In this document: positions 41,493 through 50,203 of the stretch, piece by piece
How the letters are laid out: each line of letters begins with the position of its first letter
How positions within the stretch are numbered: the first letter of the stretch is position 1
From: Sellimonas catena
Lineage (GTDB): Bacteria > Bacillota > Clostridia > Lachnospirales > Lachnospiraceae
DNA: 64,000 nucleotides
NCBI RefSeq assembly: GCF_045063725.1
Contig: NZ_CP173695.1
Reading direction: 5' to 3' (one strand)
Made by a program: the position numbers and the translations under genes
The notes under the pieces: generated by a model
Told to the model about the DNA's origin: nothing
The model's database searches: none
The model's input: only the letters and a program-made list of their open reading frames with translations

Positions 41493-42542
41493 CTATACAA
41501 GCCGGATGAATGTGTTGTCCTCCTGATCTTTTTCCGATACTTCGCCTATCATGGCCACCCTGGTATCCAGTCCCTTTTTCTCAAAATCTTCCATGACAGC
41601 ATCTGCCTGCTCCGGCGCAACGCTGATCAGAAGCCCTCCGGATGTCTGCGGATCATAAAGAAGATCCACGTAGTGTTCCGGCGTACTGCCGATATCCACA
41701 TACTGTCCGGAATGTCCTCTGTTTTTATACGCCCCTGCCGGAATCAGTCCCATCTTTGCATACTCAACCGCATCCGCAAAATACGGGATCTTTCTCACAT
41801 CCAGATTCAGGCACACTCCGCTTGCAGTTGCCATCTCGGCCCCGTGTCCAAGAAGCCCGAATCCTGTCACGTCCGTGCAGGCGGATACGTCATACTTCTC
41901 CACAACCTCTTTCGCTTTCTTGTTGAGAGAAGACATGACAGTCTCTGCCTCCTTGATCGCTCTTTCAGAAGCCATCTCCGCTTTGATCGCCGTATTGACG
42001 ATACCGTTTCCAATCTGCTTTGTCAGAATAAGCTTATCTCCCGGCCTGCAGCCGTAATTTTTAAAAATCTTCTTCGGATGAACGAATCCGGAAACACAGA
42101 GTCCGTATTTCGGTTCATCATCCTGAATGGTGTGTCCGCCCACCAGCACGGCGCCTGCTTCCATCACCTTGTCCGCTCCGCCTTTTAAGATTTCTCCTAA
42201 AATGGACGGATCCAGACAGTTCGGGAATCCGACGATGTTAAGCGCCACCTTCGGCTCTCCTCCCATGGCCCACACATCGCTTAACGAATTGGCTGCCGCA
42301 ATCTGGCCGAACATATATGGATCATCTACGATCGGAGTGAAGAAATCAACCGTCTGGATCATGGCGATGTCATCTGTCACCTTGTAGATCGCAGCATCAT
42401 CCGCTGTCTCGATTCCGACGATCAGGTTGTCATCATGGAATTTCGGTAGCTTACCCAGAACCTGGGCAAGGGTCTCAGGACCTATCTTGGCGGCTCACCC
42501 CGCCGTCTTTGTCATTTGTGTCAATTTCACATCCTGAATCAT
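41493..42542 (-). CDS. selD: Selenophosphate synthetase SelD, itself a selenoprotein (Sec16)
   Basis: 349 residues when the UGA at 42497-42495 is read as Sec. The N-terminus is MIQDVKLTQMTKTAG-Sec-AAKIGPETL, where other SelD have Cys or Sec in the same place (GCGCK/GUAAK motif). The ATP-binding AIR-synthase-like core follows (ETADDAAIYKVTDDIAMIQT, VDFFTPIVDDPYMFGQIAAA). It makes selenophosphate from selenide and ATP. The ATG at 42542 has GGAG 12 bases upstream. Without recoding only a truncated protein lacking the active site would be made. Confidence 0.94.
42450..42470 (-). promoter_or_regulatory. Candidate SECIS hairpin of selD
   Basis: CTTGCCCAGGTTCTGGGTAAG forms a stem closed around GGTT; the tip CCAGGTTCTGG resembles the E. 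coli fdhF loop GCAGGTCTGC. It starts 24 bases after the UGA. A smaller GGTC/GACC hairpin lies between. Confidence 0.6.
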
Positions 42543-42596
42543 CTTTTTCTTCTTCTCCTTTCGCATGTACTTATAGAAAAAACTTATAACTTTTTT

Positions 42597-42624
42597 ATTA
42601 TATCATAAACCGAAACAAGATCAA
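42597..42624 (-). promoter_or_regulatory. Promoter of the selD-selA-selB-lysR operon
   Basis: TTGATC (42624-42619), 16 bases, TATAAT (42602-42597) on the minus strand, about 55 bases before the selD ATG. AT-rich inverted segments lie between it and the gene. Confidence 0.65.
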
Positions 42625-42646
42625 CCAAAAATCTACGTTTCCCGTC

Positions 42647-42688
42647 AAAAAAATATCAGGATCAGCACAGTCTGATGCCGATCCTGAT
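42647..42688 (-). terminator. Terminator after yedF
   Basis: ATCAGGATCGGC pairs with GC-GATCCTGAT and is followed on the minus strand by T7. It separates yedF from the selD operon. Confidence 0.88.
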
Positions 42689-42710
42689 GTATACTTCCAT
42701 ACTGTTGTCT

Positions 42711-43319
42711 TTATGGTCTGATCACTTTTGATGCCTGTTCCATCGTCTCTACAATGCTGTACATATTTGTTACTGTTCCGACAGCCAGCTTCTCTTTCAG
42801 TCCATAGTAATCAAGACATGTTCCGCACGTCATGATCTCAACGCCCTGTGCCTCCAGATTCTTCAGATCTTCCAGAGAGTCGGACTCCTCTGTCGTCAGT
42901 GTCGCGCCTCCATTATAAAAGAGCATGGTCTTTGGCAGCTCCTCAAGCTGTGTCACCGCAAAGAGGAAACTTTTCATCAGGACTTTTCCCAGCTCCTCGT
43001 TTCCGCTTCCCATCTTGTCCGAAGATACGACAACGATCGTATTTCCTCTCTTGTCCGGTGTGCAGGAAACCTCTTCTTCAGCCTCTTCTGCTGCCGGTGC
43101 ACCTTCCATCTCAATCAGGATGCGGTATTCTTTTTCCGCATTCTTTTCGGATGTTACTTTTCCGCCTGAGGACTGAGCCATCTTTGTCACATTCTGAACA
43201 GCGATTTCGTTATCTACCAGTACTTCGATTGTATCCGGTCCTGTCAGCTCCTTCATTGCTTTCTTTGTTTTAATTACAGGAATCGGACAATTATCTCCGA
43301 TTGCGTTTACTTTGATCAT
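42711..43319 (-). CDS. yedF: Selenium metabolism protein YedF
   Basis: 202 residues, MIKVNAIGDNCPIPVIKTKK. The N-terminal TusA-like domain has the CPIP motif; the C-terminal DsrE-like domain (about 95-202) has GVEIMTCGTCLDYYGLKEKL. This two-domain form is the YedF linked to selenium use. The ATG at 43319 is preferred because AAAGGTGG lies 8 bases upstream. It has its own extended -10 promoter (TGT-TAAAAT) and terminator. Confidence 0.93.
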   Translation of the reverse strand: MIKVNAIGDNCPIPVIKTKKAMKELTGPDTIEVLVDNEIAVQNVTKMAQSSGGKVTSEKNAEKEYRILIEMEGAPAAEEAEEEVSCTPDKRGNTIVVVSSDKMGSGNEELGKVLMKSFLFAVTQLEELPKTMLFYNGGATLTTEESDSLEDLKNLEAQGVEIMTCGTCLDYYGLKEKLAVGTVTNMYSIVETMEQASKVIRP

Positions 43320-43466
43320 TTCTTGTTCCACCTTTCCTGTTTAGTTCCATATCTACCGATTATTTTAACACTAAGCAAATAGCCGGTAAACGGATTTACT
43401 TATCGGTTTTTCGTATATCAATCATTTGCTTTTTCTATAGGTTCGGCTCAAAAAGGGTGTTTTTCA

Positions 43467-43495
43467 TTGAGCTTTTATTCCTTTACTGCTATAAT
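43467..43495 (+). promoter_or_regulatory. Promoter of the methyltransferase gene
   Basis: TTGAGC (43467-43472), 17 bases, TATAAT (43490-43495) with an upstream TGC (extended -10), about 78 bases before the ATG at 43573. Confidence 0.7.
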
Positions 43496-43572
43496 AAACA
43501 GGATTATGGAGGATTCACAAAACGGAATCACACCGTCACGATAAATATCAGATATAGAAAGGATTGTTAATC

Positions 43573-44442
43573 ATGTGGATTGCAGATGGTTGGAAAGATT
43601 ATGAAGTCATAGACTGTTCCGGCGGGGAAAAGCTGGAACGCTGGGGTGATTACATCCTGGTCCGCCCGGACCCGCAGGTAATCTGGAATACTGAAAAGAC
43701 AAACCGCGGGTGGTATCATCCAAACGCACATTATCACAGAAGTAAAAAAGGCGGCGGAGAATGGGAATTCTTCAGCCTTCCGAAGCAATGGCAGATCCAT
43801 TACCGGGATCTGACCTTTAATCTGAAGCCTTTCAGCTTTAAACATACGGGACTCTTCCCTGAACAGGCGGCAAACTGGGACTGGTTCTCTGAAAAAATCC
43901 GTTCCGCCGGACGCCCGGTCAAGGTGTTGAACCTGTTTGCCTACACCGGAGGAGCCACTCTTGCGGCTGCCGCTGCCGGAGCGCACGTCACTCACGTGGA
44001 CGCTTCCAAAGGCATGGTCACATGGGCAAAGGAAAATGCTGCTTCCTCCGGCCTTTCGGACGCGCCGATCCGCTGGCTTGTGGACGACTGTATGAAATTT
44101 GTCGAAAGAGAAATCCGCAGAGGAAATCATTATGATGCCATCATCATGGATCCGCCTTCCTACGGCCGCGGACCAAAAGGCGAGATCTGGAAGATCGAGG
44201 ATGCCATTCATCCTCTGATCCGGAAGTGTACACAGATTCTGTCCGACAAGCCGCTGTTTTTCCTTGTCAACTCTTACACAACCGGCCTCGCTCCTGCAGT
44301 TCTGACCTATATGCTCGGCACGGAGTTGAAACAGTTCCACGGTCATGTGGACTCTCAGGAAATCGGTCTTCCGGTTTCTTCAAACGGTCTTGTACTTCCA
44401 TGCGGGGCAAGCGGCCGTTGGGAAAGCGGGGTTTCGGCATAA
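43573..44442 (+). CDS. Class I SAM-dependent methyltransferase, RlmI/23S rRNA-methylase-like
   Basis: 289 residues, MWIADGWKDYEVIDCSGGEK. SAM-binding motif VLNLFAYTGGATLAAAAAGA, then HVDASKGMVTWAKENA and the catalytic-type DAIIMDPPSYGRG. These motifs match the RlmI/RlmK group of rRNA cytosine/guanine methylases, but the N-terminal PUA domain is absent, so the target is uncertain. Its stop overlaps the next gene. Confidence 0.85.
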   Translation: MWIADGWKDYEVIDCSGGEKLERWGDYILVRPDPQVIWNTEKTNRGWYHPNAHYHRSKKGGGEWEFFSLPKQWQIHYRDLTFNLKPFSFKHTGLFPEQAANWDWFSEKIRSAGRPVKVLNLFAYTGGATLAAAAAGAHVTHVDASKGMVTWAKENAASSGLSDAPIRWLVDDCMKFVEREIRRGNHYDAIIMDPPSYGRGPKGEIWKIEDAIHPLIRKCTQILSDKPLFFLVNSYTTGLAPAVLTYMLGTELKQFHGHVDSQEIGLPVSSNGLVLPCGASGRWESGVSA

Positions 44443-45053
44443 TGAAAATTCAGATCCTCTCCTTCCCGGAACAGTTATCTTCAGAGGGCACCTCATTTGA
44501 GGTGTCCCATTTACTCTGGGGGACGAAATTTGCTCCTCCCGTTACAGGCCGGATCGGATATGTGCCCGGTGACGGATTCTACGTGGAAATGACCTGTTTT
44601 GAGACAGATCCGCTCCGCCGTCAGACCGGCTTTCAGGTTCCTGTTTACCTGGACAGTGCCATGGAAGCGTTTTTTCACTTCCCGTTTTCCGGAAAGCGAA
44701 GCCGGAAACTCTCTCCGTATATCAATCTGGAATTCAACGCAAACGGCGCTCTCCTTGCCCAGTACGGATTTGCCCGTACCGGCCGTACCCTGTTTTCGGA
44801 AGCAGAATGCCGTGCGCTGTCACACCATGTCCGTCTGATGCCGGACTGCTGGAAACTGACCTTCCATCTTCCGCTTTCCCTTTTGGAACAGATTTACGGA
44901 ATCACAAAATCCAGTCTTCCCGATACCTTTTCCTGCAACTTTTATAAGATTTCGGAAGATCCGTCCATCGAGCATTACGCTGCATTTTCGCCCCTCCTGT
45001 CAGACGCTCCGGATTTTCACAGACCGGAATTTTTTGAAAAAGCCACGTTTTGA
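44442..45053 (+). CDS. CBM9-like carbohydrate-binding family protein
   Basis: 203 residues, MKIQILSFPEQLSSEGTSFE. The pattern LLWGTKFAPPVTGRIGYVPG, EAFFHFPFSG and LEFNANGALL is that of the single-domain family-9-like carbohydrate-binding proteins of clostridia. No signal peptide is seen. It overlaps the methyltransferase stop (ATAATG). The ligand is unknown. Confidence 0.7.
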   Translation: MKIQILSFPEQLSSEGTSFEVSHLLWGTKFAPPVTGRIGYVPGDGFYVEMTCFETDPLRRQTGFQVPVYLDSAMEAFFHFPFSGKRSRKLSPYINLEFNANGALLAQYGFARTGRTLFSEAECRALSHHVRLMPDCWKLTFHLPLSLLEQIYGITKSSLPDTFSCNFYKISEDPSIEHYAAFSPLLSDAPDFHRPEFFEKATF

Positions 45054-45113
45054 AAGTACTTTCTCTTTTTATGTGTTATACTGTAACTATCAGACAAAAG
45101 GGGGATTTTAGTC

Positions 45114-45845
45114 ATGAGATTCTACGTGGAAAAAGATTACGATGCTCTGAGTCAGAGAGCTGCCAACATCATCGCAGCACAGGTTATTTCAAAACCGGAC
45201 TGTGTACTTGGTCTGGCTACAGGTTCTTCTCCGGTCGGAACCTACAAAAACCTTGTTGCCAAATACGAGAATGGTGACCTTGATTTTTCACAGGTGAAGA
45301 CAGCCAATCTGGATGAGTACAAGGGACTTCCAAAAGATAATGATCAGAGCTACTATTATTTCATGCATGATCATCTGTTTGATCATGTAAATATCGATCC
45401 GGCAAACACCAACATCCCGGACGGCACATGCGAAGACAGCGAAGCAGAATGTGCGCACTACGAAGAAGTCGTTGCTTCTCTCGGCGGTGTGGATCTTCAG
45501 CTTCTCGGAATCGGACACAATGGTCATATCGGATTCAACGAACCGGGCAGTGAATTCCCGAAAGCAACACATTGTGTTGACCTTCAGCCAAGTACGATTG
45601 AAGCAAATAAACGTTTCTTTGCTTCCGCTGATGATGTTCCGAAACAGGCTTACAGCATGGGAATCGGAACCATTATGCGCGCAAAGAAAATTCTCCTTAT
45701 TGTAAGCGGAGAAGATAAAGCTGAAGCGGTCGCAAAATCATTCTTTGGGCCTGTTACGCCAGAAGTACCTGCATCAATCCTGCAGTTCCATCCGGACGTA
45801 ACCGTTGTAGCTGATGAGGCTGCTTTTTCCAAAGTTCCTCGTTAA
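45114..45845 (+). CDS. nagB: Glucosamine-6-phosphate deaminase
   Basis: 243 residues, MRFYVEKDYDALSQRAANII. GLATGSSPVGTYKNLV, the catalytic region ANLDEYKGLP and GIGHNGHIGFNEPGSEF are all present. It converts GlcN6P to Fru6P and ammonia. An extended -10 promoter (TGT-TATACT, 45074-45082) precedes it. The Shine-Dalgarno is GGGGG-like. Followed by nagA. Confidence 0.97.
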   Translation: MRFYVEKDYDALSQRAANIIAAQVISKPDCVLGLATGSSPVGTYKNLVAKYENGDLDFSQVKTANLDEYKGLPKDNDQSYYYFMHDHLFDHVNIDPANTNIPDGTCEDSEAECAHYEEVVASLGGVDLQLLGIGHNGHIGFNEPGSEFPKATHCVDLQPSTIEANKRFFASADDVPKQAYSMGIGTIMRAKKILLIVSGEDKAEAVAKSFFGPVTPEVPASILQFHPDVTVVADEAAFSKVPR

Positions 45846-45917
45846 CATGTAATCAGGGATGCCGGGAGGAAGGATTCTTTCCTGGCATCCTTTTCTTTCA
45901 GACAAAGGAGTACTATT

Positions 45918-47033
45918 ATGATTATCAAAAATGTAAAAGTATACGGGGAGGATTTTCACTTCCATCCGGGTGATGTAGTGATTGAAGACGGACTGTTTTG
46001 CGAAACTGCTTCCGGTTCCGGTGAAGTTGTGGACGGCGGCGGTGCCTACGCCATTCCGGGACTGATTGACATTCATTTTCACGGATGCATGGGAGCCGAC
46101 GTCTGTGATAACGATCCGGAAGCACTTCGGACAATTGCCGAATACGAAGCTTCCATCGGTGTAACAACCATCTGTCCGGCCACCATGACACTTCCTTCGG
46201 AAGAGCTCAAGAAGATTCTTGCTACCGCTGCTTCCTACACAAATGAGCAGGGTGCACATCTTGTGGGTCTGAATATGGAAGGGCCTTTTATCAGCATCGC
46301 AAAGAAAGGCGCGCAGGACGAAAGGAATATCATTCCATGTGATGCCGCTCTTTTTAATGAATTTCAGGATGCCGCAAAAGGGCTGATCAAATTTATCGGC
46401 GTTGCGCCGGAAATGGGTCTGGAACGGACACTTGATTTTATCCGGAAAGTGAAGGACAACGTATCCGTTTCTCTGGCACATACAAACGCTCCATATGCAG
46501 ACGCAAAGGCCGCTTTCGATGCCGGAGCCTGCCATGCTGTTCATCTTTTCAATGCCATGCCTGCATTTACCCACCGGGAACCGGGTGTTGTCGGCGCTGT
46601 ATTTGACAGTCCACATGTATTCGCAGAGCTGATCTGTGACGGAGTCCATATTCATCCGTCCATGGTACGGGCTGCCTTTGCCATGCTTGGTTCCGAAAGA
46701 ATCTGCCTGATCAGTGACAGTATGCGCGCCACAGGAATGCCGGACGGCTCCTACACCCTCGGCGGACTGGATGTCAATGTGTCCGGAAAACATGCCACTC
46801 TGGCAGAGGGCGGAGCACTGGCCGGATCCGTGACAAACCTTGCCGACTGTATGCGTACCGCAATAACTGAGATGGACATTCCGCTGGAAGACGCTGTCCG
46901 TTGTGCCACCTACAATCCGGCACGCGCACTGCACCTGGAGCATCTGTACGGAAGCATCTCTCCCGGCAAAATCGGAAATCTGGTCCTGTTAAATCCGGAT
47001 CTTTCCCTGAAACAGGTTATCATCAACGGCTAA
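45918..47033 (+). CDS. nagA: N-acetylglucosamine-6-phosphate deacetylase
   Basis: 371 residues. Metal-site motifs: GLIDIHFHGCMG, the Glu in NMEGPFIS, SLAHTNAPY, HLFNAMPAFTHREPG and the catalytic Asp in CLISDSMRATGM. It deacetylates GlcNAc6P for NagB. The pair is an amino-sugar operon; 72 bases lie between the genes. Confidence 0.97.
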   Translation: MIIKNVKVYGEDFHFHPGDVVIEDGLFCETASGSGEVVDGGGAYAIPGLIDIHFHGCMGADVCDNDPEALRTIAEYEASIGVTTICPATMTLPSEELKKILATAASYTNEQGAHLVGLNMEGPFISIAKKGAQDERNIIPCDAALFNEFQDAAKGLIKFIGVAPEMGLERTLDFIRKVKDNVSVSLAHTNAPYADAKAAFDAGACHAVHLFNAMPAFTHREPGVVGAVFDSPHVFAELICDGVHIHPSMVRAAFAMLGSERICLISDSMRATGMPDGSYTLGGLDVNVSGKHATLAEGGALAGSVTNLADCMRTAITEMDIPLEDAVRCATYNPARALHLEHLYGSISPGKIGNLVLLNPDLSLKQVIING

Positions 47034-47052
47034 TGACAAGGAGGTGCCGGAT

Positions 47053-47400
47053 ATGAACCATCAGGATTTCATCTCCCGTCCGGGATTTGTCTACCGGATC
47101 GGAAATCAATATTATTACCTTGGAAAGTGGATCTGTCAAAAATGCAGTGATTCTGACGCTGCAGACTCCCACTATATGTATGAACTGGCATATAAGGAAC
47201 AAAATCCCGCGGACCTGAATCTCTATTTCCAGAAGCTTCGGGCCTACAGCGATTTCGCTCTTACGCCTCCTCTTGACAAAGAAGGCGTACACCGTGCTCA
47301 GGATCTTCTTCTGGAAAGTCTGTCCGACATACAGGCAGAAGACCTGACACATCAGATTCACGTCTTTGAGGAATGCTGCAGCCGCTTTTTGAATCTTTAG
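47053..47400 (+). CDS. Small hypothetical protein after nagA
   Basis: 115 residues, MNHQDFISRPGFVYRIGNQY. No family is recognised. It has five cysteines, including WICQKCSDSD and ECCSRF, and no signal or membrane segment. AAGGAGG is 8 bases before the ATG at 47053, and a terminator follows the stop, so it is probably a real gene, third in the nag operon. Confidence 0.7.
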   Translation: MNHQDFISRPGFVYRIGNQYYYLGKWICQKCSDSDAADSHYMYELAYKEQNPADLNLYFQKLRAYSDFALTPPLDKEGVHRAQDLLLESLSDIQAEDLTHQIHVFEECCSRFLNL

Positions 47401-47427
47401 GATGTACGCACATTCCTCATACATCAC

Positions 47428-47475
47428 AAAATCAGCCGCACAGAGAATGACTGCCTTTTCTGTACGGCTGATTCT
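47428..47475. terminator. Bidirectional terminator
   Basis: AATCAGCCG and CGGCTGATT with inner ACAGA/TCTGT pair around the loop, between the convergent nag operon and HAD gene; T-rich on both sides. Confidence 0.75.
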
Positions 47476-48134
47476 TACTTTTCTTTCAGTATACTGATCA
47501 CATCAAACAATGATTCACACTGCCATGTGCTGAGACTTTTGATCTCCTCGTCCGGCCTGACCAGATCCGGTATGACAATCGGATACATGCCCGCCGCATA
47601 CGCGGAACGGATTCCATTCGGCGAGTCCTCCAGTGCGGCCGCTTCCGAAGGCTTCACTCCAAGTTTCTCACATGCTTTCAGATAAATCTCCGGATCCGGC
47701 TTGGCATGTGTGACCATATCGCCAAAGACCGCGGCGTCAAAATAATCCCAGATCCCTCCCTCTTTCAGAAGCGTTCTGGAATAGGCCTCCCCGGACGAAG
47801 TGGCGACCGCCAGCAGGTATCCTTCTTCTTTTGCGTAGGAAAGCAGCTCATCCACACCCGGCTTTTTCGGAACTCCTTCCGTCTCCTTCAATTCATAGAA
47901 AATCTCCCTTGTCATCTGATTAAAGGTCTCTACCGGAAATTTCTCTCCAAATGTCTCCCTGAAATACCTGCTTCTTCTTACAACATTAAACCCGAGGGTA
48001 TGATAGATGTGATCTCCTACGTTTGGGTATCCCAGCCGTTCTCCGGCGATATACCACGATTTTTGGACCACCTTCTCCGAGTCAAAGAGAAGCCCGTCCA
48101 TGTCAAATACCAGTGCCCTGATCTTTGGCTGCAT
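47475..48134 (-). CDS. HAD-superfamily phosphatase/phosphoglucomutase-like
   Basis: 219 residues, MQPKIRALVFDMDGLLFDSE. Nucleophile motif DMDG, motif II AVATSSGEAYS and motif III/IV HAKPDPEIYLKACEKLGV, AALEDSPNGIRSA. It belongs to the beta-phosphoglucomutase/GPP subfamily with a cap domain. The substrate cannot be told from sequence. Confidence 0.88.
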   Translation of the reverse strand: MQPKIRALVFDMDGLLFDSEKVVQKSWYIAGERLGYPNVGDHIYHTLGFNVVRRSRYFRETFGEKFPVETFNQMTREIFYELKETEGVPKKPGVDELLSYAKEEGYLLAVATSSGEAYSRTLLKEGGIWDYFDAAVFGDMVTHAKPDPEIYLKACEKLGVKPSEAAALEDSPNGIRSAYAAGMYPIVIPDLVRPDEEIKSLSTWQCESLFDVISILKEK

Positions 48135-48154
48135 CGTCTTTCATCCTTTCTGCT

Positions 48155-48313
48155 TTATAGTTTTCCGCTTCCCATGGCATCCTTTACATAGGAGGTCACG
48201 TCTTCAAGCTTTTGCAGAATTTCCTGACGTTCTTCCCACTCTTCGCCTTTGAGATCAAGGTCTACCAGTGCCTGTTTTACTTCTTTTAATTTTAAAATCA
48301 GTTCCTGTCCCAT
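48155..48313 (-). CDS. Small 52-residue acidic helical protein
   Basis: Reading minus from 48313 gives MGQELILKLKEVKQALVDLD and ends YVKDAMGSGKL. GGAGG sits 8 bases before the ATG, with spacing and codon use like neighbouring genes. The sequence is strongly helical and charged, with heptad-like leucines. No family is recognised. It lies upstream of the HAD gene, probably in the same transcript (20-base gap). Confidence 0.7.
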   Translation of the reverse strand: MGQELILKLKEVKQALVDLDLKGEEWEERQEILQKLEDVTSYVKDAMGSGKL

Positions 48314-48379
48314 AAACTTTCCCTCCTGTTGTTCTTTTGCCTATATTTTACTACTTCCGTCTTCCAAGGTAAAGGAGTT

Positions 48380-49297
48380 TTAATTTTCCCACTCCCAGAG
48401 ATTCTTCTTTTCCTGATTTTCTTTTGGCGTTTTGAAAATCAGTTCCGGGCTCTTGGCGCTTACTTTCGTGTAAGGCGGCACGGACTCTGTAATGAAAGTA
48501 TTTCCTCCGATAATGCAGTGTTCCCCGATCACGGTATCTCCACCAAGGACGGTGGAATTCGAGTAGATCGTCACATGGTTGCCGATGGTAGGGTGTCGTT
48601 TCAGTCCGGCAAGCTTCTGTCCGTTTCTTGTAGACAGCGCCCCCAGCGTCACGCCCTGATAAAGTTTGACATAGTCACCGATCTCGGTCGTCTCCCCGAT
48701 TACAATTCCGGTGCCGTGGTCAATAAAGAAATATTCTCCGATTCTGGCTTCCGGGTTGATATCGATCCCTGTTCTTCCATGCGCATACTCTGACATGATC
48801 CGCGGAATAAACGGGATCTTTTCACCATAAAGCACATGGGCAATCCGGTACACATAAACCGCGAACAGTCCAGGATAGGAAAAGATAATCTCCTCCCGGC
48901 TCTGGGCCGCCGGGTCCCCGTCAAATCCAGCCTGTACATCTTTGAGCATCAGATTCTGGATATCCGGAATCCGGGAGAAGAAGCGGTCCGTCACTTCCTG
49001 AGCCTTCTGCTCTACATTCTCTTCTTTCCCCTGATATCTCAGCGCAATGGTGATCTGCTCTTTCAGCGCATCGTAAAGATGGTTGATCCGGTATCCTGCA
49101 TAGTAGGCGGTATCCAGTTCCAGCGCGCTGTCTTTTCCAAAATATCCCGGAAAAATAATCTGTCTGAGATCACGGATAATCTCAATCACCGCCGCGCGCT
49201 CCGGAAGCCTCCGCCCTTTTTTCGGCATGAACAGTTCCTCAGTGAGGTAATTACGGTTCAGTTTTTCTACAACTTCTTTTATCGTATCTTTTTTCAT
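48380..49297 (-). CDS. epsC: Serine O-acetyltransferase, EpsC/SrpH type
   Basis: 305 residues. The N-terminal helical domain is followed from about 185 by left-handed hexapeptide repeats (TGIDINPEARIGEYFFIDHG, GIVIGETTEIGDYVKLYQGV, HPTIGNHVTIYSNSTVLGG). The catalytic His is in FFIDHGTG. It makes O-acetylserine for cysteine synthesis. The ATG at 49297 with GGAG is favoured over the longer frame. No T-box or S-box sequence was seen upstream. Confidence 0.93.
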   Translation of the reverse strand: MKKDTIKEVVEKLNRNYLTEELFMPKKGRRLPERAAVIEIIRDLRQIIFPGYFGKDSALELDTAYYAGYRINHLYDALKEQITIALRYQGKEENVEQKAQEVTDRFFSRIPDIQNLMLKDVQAGFDGDPAAQSREEIIFSYPGLFAVYVYRIAHVLYGEKIPFIPRIMSEYAHGRTGIDINPEARIGEYFFIDHGTGIVIGETTEIGDYVKLYQGVTLGALSTRNGQKLAGLKRHPTIGNHVTIYSNSTVLGGDTVIGEHCIIGGNTFITESVPPYTKVSAKSPELIFKTPKENQEKKNLWEWEN

Positions 49298-49322
49298 AAT
49301 GACTCCATTTTCTTTTTGCTTT

Positions 49323-49351
49323 ATCTTATTACAGTGTGAATGTGATGTCAA
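49323..49351 (-). promoter_or_regulatory. Promoter of epsC
   Basis: TTGACA (49351-49346), 17 bases, TAAGAT (49328-49323) on the minus strand, 26 bases before the start codon, giving a very short leader. Confidence 0.65.
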
Positions 49352-49405
49352 CCTTGTTCTTTTCCATGCAGTCCTCACCCTTCCCTGACGTTCCGGGCCG
49401 GGTAA

Positions 49406-49442
49406 AAGAAAAAAACAGGAAGATCTGCATCAGAACCTCCTG
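49406..49442 (-). terminator. Terminator downstream of the BusR-like gene
   Basis: CAGGA and TCCTG with flanking pairs form a stem around a 17-base loop; T7 follows on the minus strand. It isolates the GntR-type gene from epsC. Confidence 0.75.
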
Positions 49443-49521
49443 CTCTTTTTTGTGAGTTACATTATAGCCATGAATGACAACTCTATTTTATTTTAAAGTT
49501 GTTACTTTTGCAAGTACTTTT

Positions 49522-50157
49522 TTACTGATGCGGATACATAAATTTCTGTACCCTTTCCGGACATTCCTCATCCCCTGTATAATACAGGATATCATTGAGT
49601 TTAAACACCGCTTTTGGCCCCGGAGACATCATAAGCACTCCATTTCTCCTGATTGCGATCACGGTCGCAAAGGTTTCCTGCCAGAAATCCACTTCCCCGA
49701 CAGTCCGGTCCAGATAAGGAGTCTGATCTGTAATCACAATTTCATACGGGATAAATGGATTGGTCGACCGGTAACGCTCAATCTGATCAATCATCTCTGT
49801 CAGATAATCATAGAGCTCTTTGATTTCCTCCTGCTGGCGTTCCACACTGTCAAGAATATTCCGTTTTAGATTCTGGATTGATTTTGTCTGTTTCTGCTGC
49901 TGAAGAAAATTCTTTGCATTATCCACCGACTTGATCAGAACACCGCTGTTTTTCTCAATCGTCACCACATCCCAGTCCGCAAGAATGCACATTGCTCTGC
50001 GCGCTGTCTCCGAAGAAACACTGTACTGACTCCCGATGGCAGATCTTGCATAGATTTTCTGATCCTCCTGATAAATTCCATTTACAATTTTATAGGCAAT
50101 ATCCGTAGCAATCTGCTGATACTTCGGGATTCCGTTATCTGCTCTTCTCTTATTCAT
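49522..50157 (-). CDS. GntR-HTH/RCK_C regulator, BusR-like
   Basis: 211 residues. Residues about 10-75 are a GntR-type winged helix (IPKYQQIATDIAYKIVNGIY, SVSSETARRAMCILADWDVV). A coiled-coil linker follows (about 85-125), then a TrkA-C/RCK_C domain (GEVDFWQETFATVIAIRRNG, PGPKAVFKLNDILYYTGDEE). The same architecture and length occur in BusR, the c-di-AMP-sensing repressor of betaine uptake in lactic acid bacteria. No transporter gene is adjacent, so its targets lie elsewhere. The ligand is inferred. Confidence 0.83.
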   Translation of the reverse strand: MNKRRADNGIPKYQQIATDIAYKIVNGIYQEDQKIYARSAIGSQYSVSSETARRAMCILADWDVVTIEKNSGVLIKSVDNAKNFLQQQKQTKSIQNLKRNILDSVERQQEEIKELYDYLTEMIDQIERYRSTNPFIPYEIVITDQTPYLDRTVGEVDFWQETFATVIAIRRNGVLMMSPGPKAVFKLNDILYYTGDEECPERVQKFMYPHQ

Positions 50158-50203
50158 TCTGTCTGTCCTCCCTTTCTTTGCATGTCGGATCTTTTCTTTC
50201 GTG

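Noticed and set aside
41493..42380. selD as a shortened gene starting at an internal GTG near 42380
   Set aside because: Upstream in-frame sequence up to 42542 codes for the conserved SelD N-terminus with UGA as Sec.
49298..49521. T-box or SAM riboswitch upstream of epsC
   Set aside because: No T-box core or S-box sequence is present; the promoter leaves only a very short leader, and the hairpin there is the terminator of the upstream gene.
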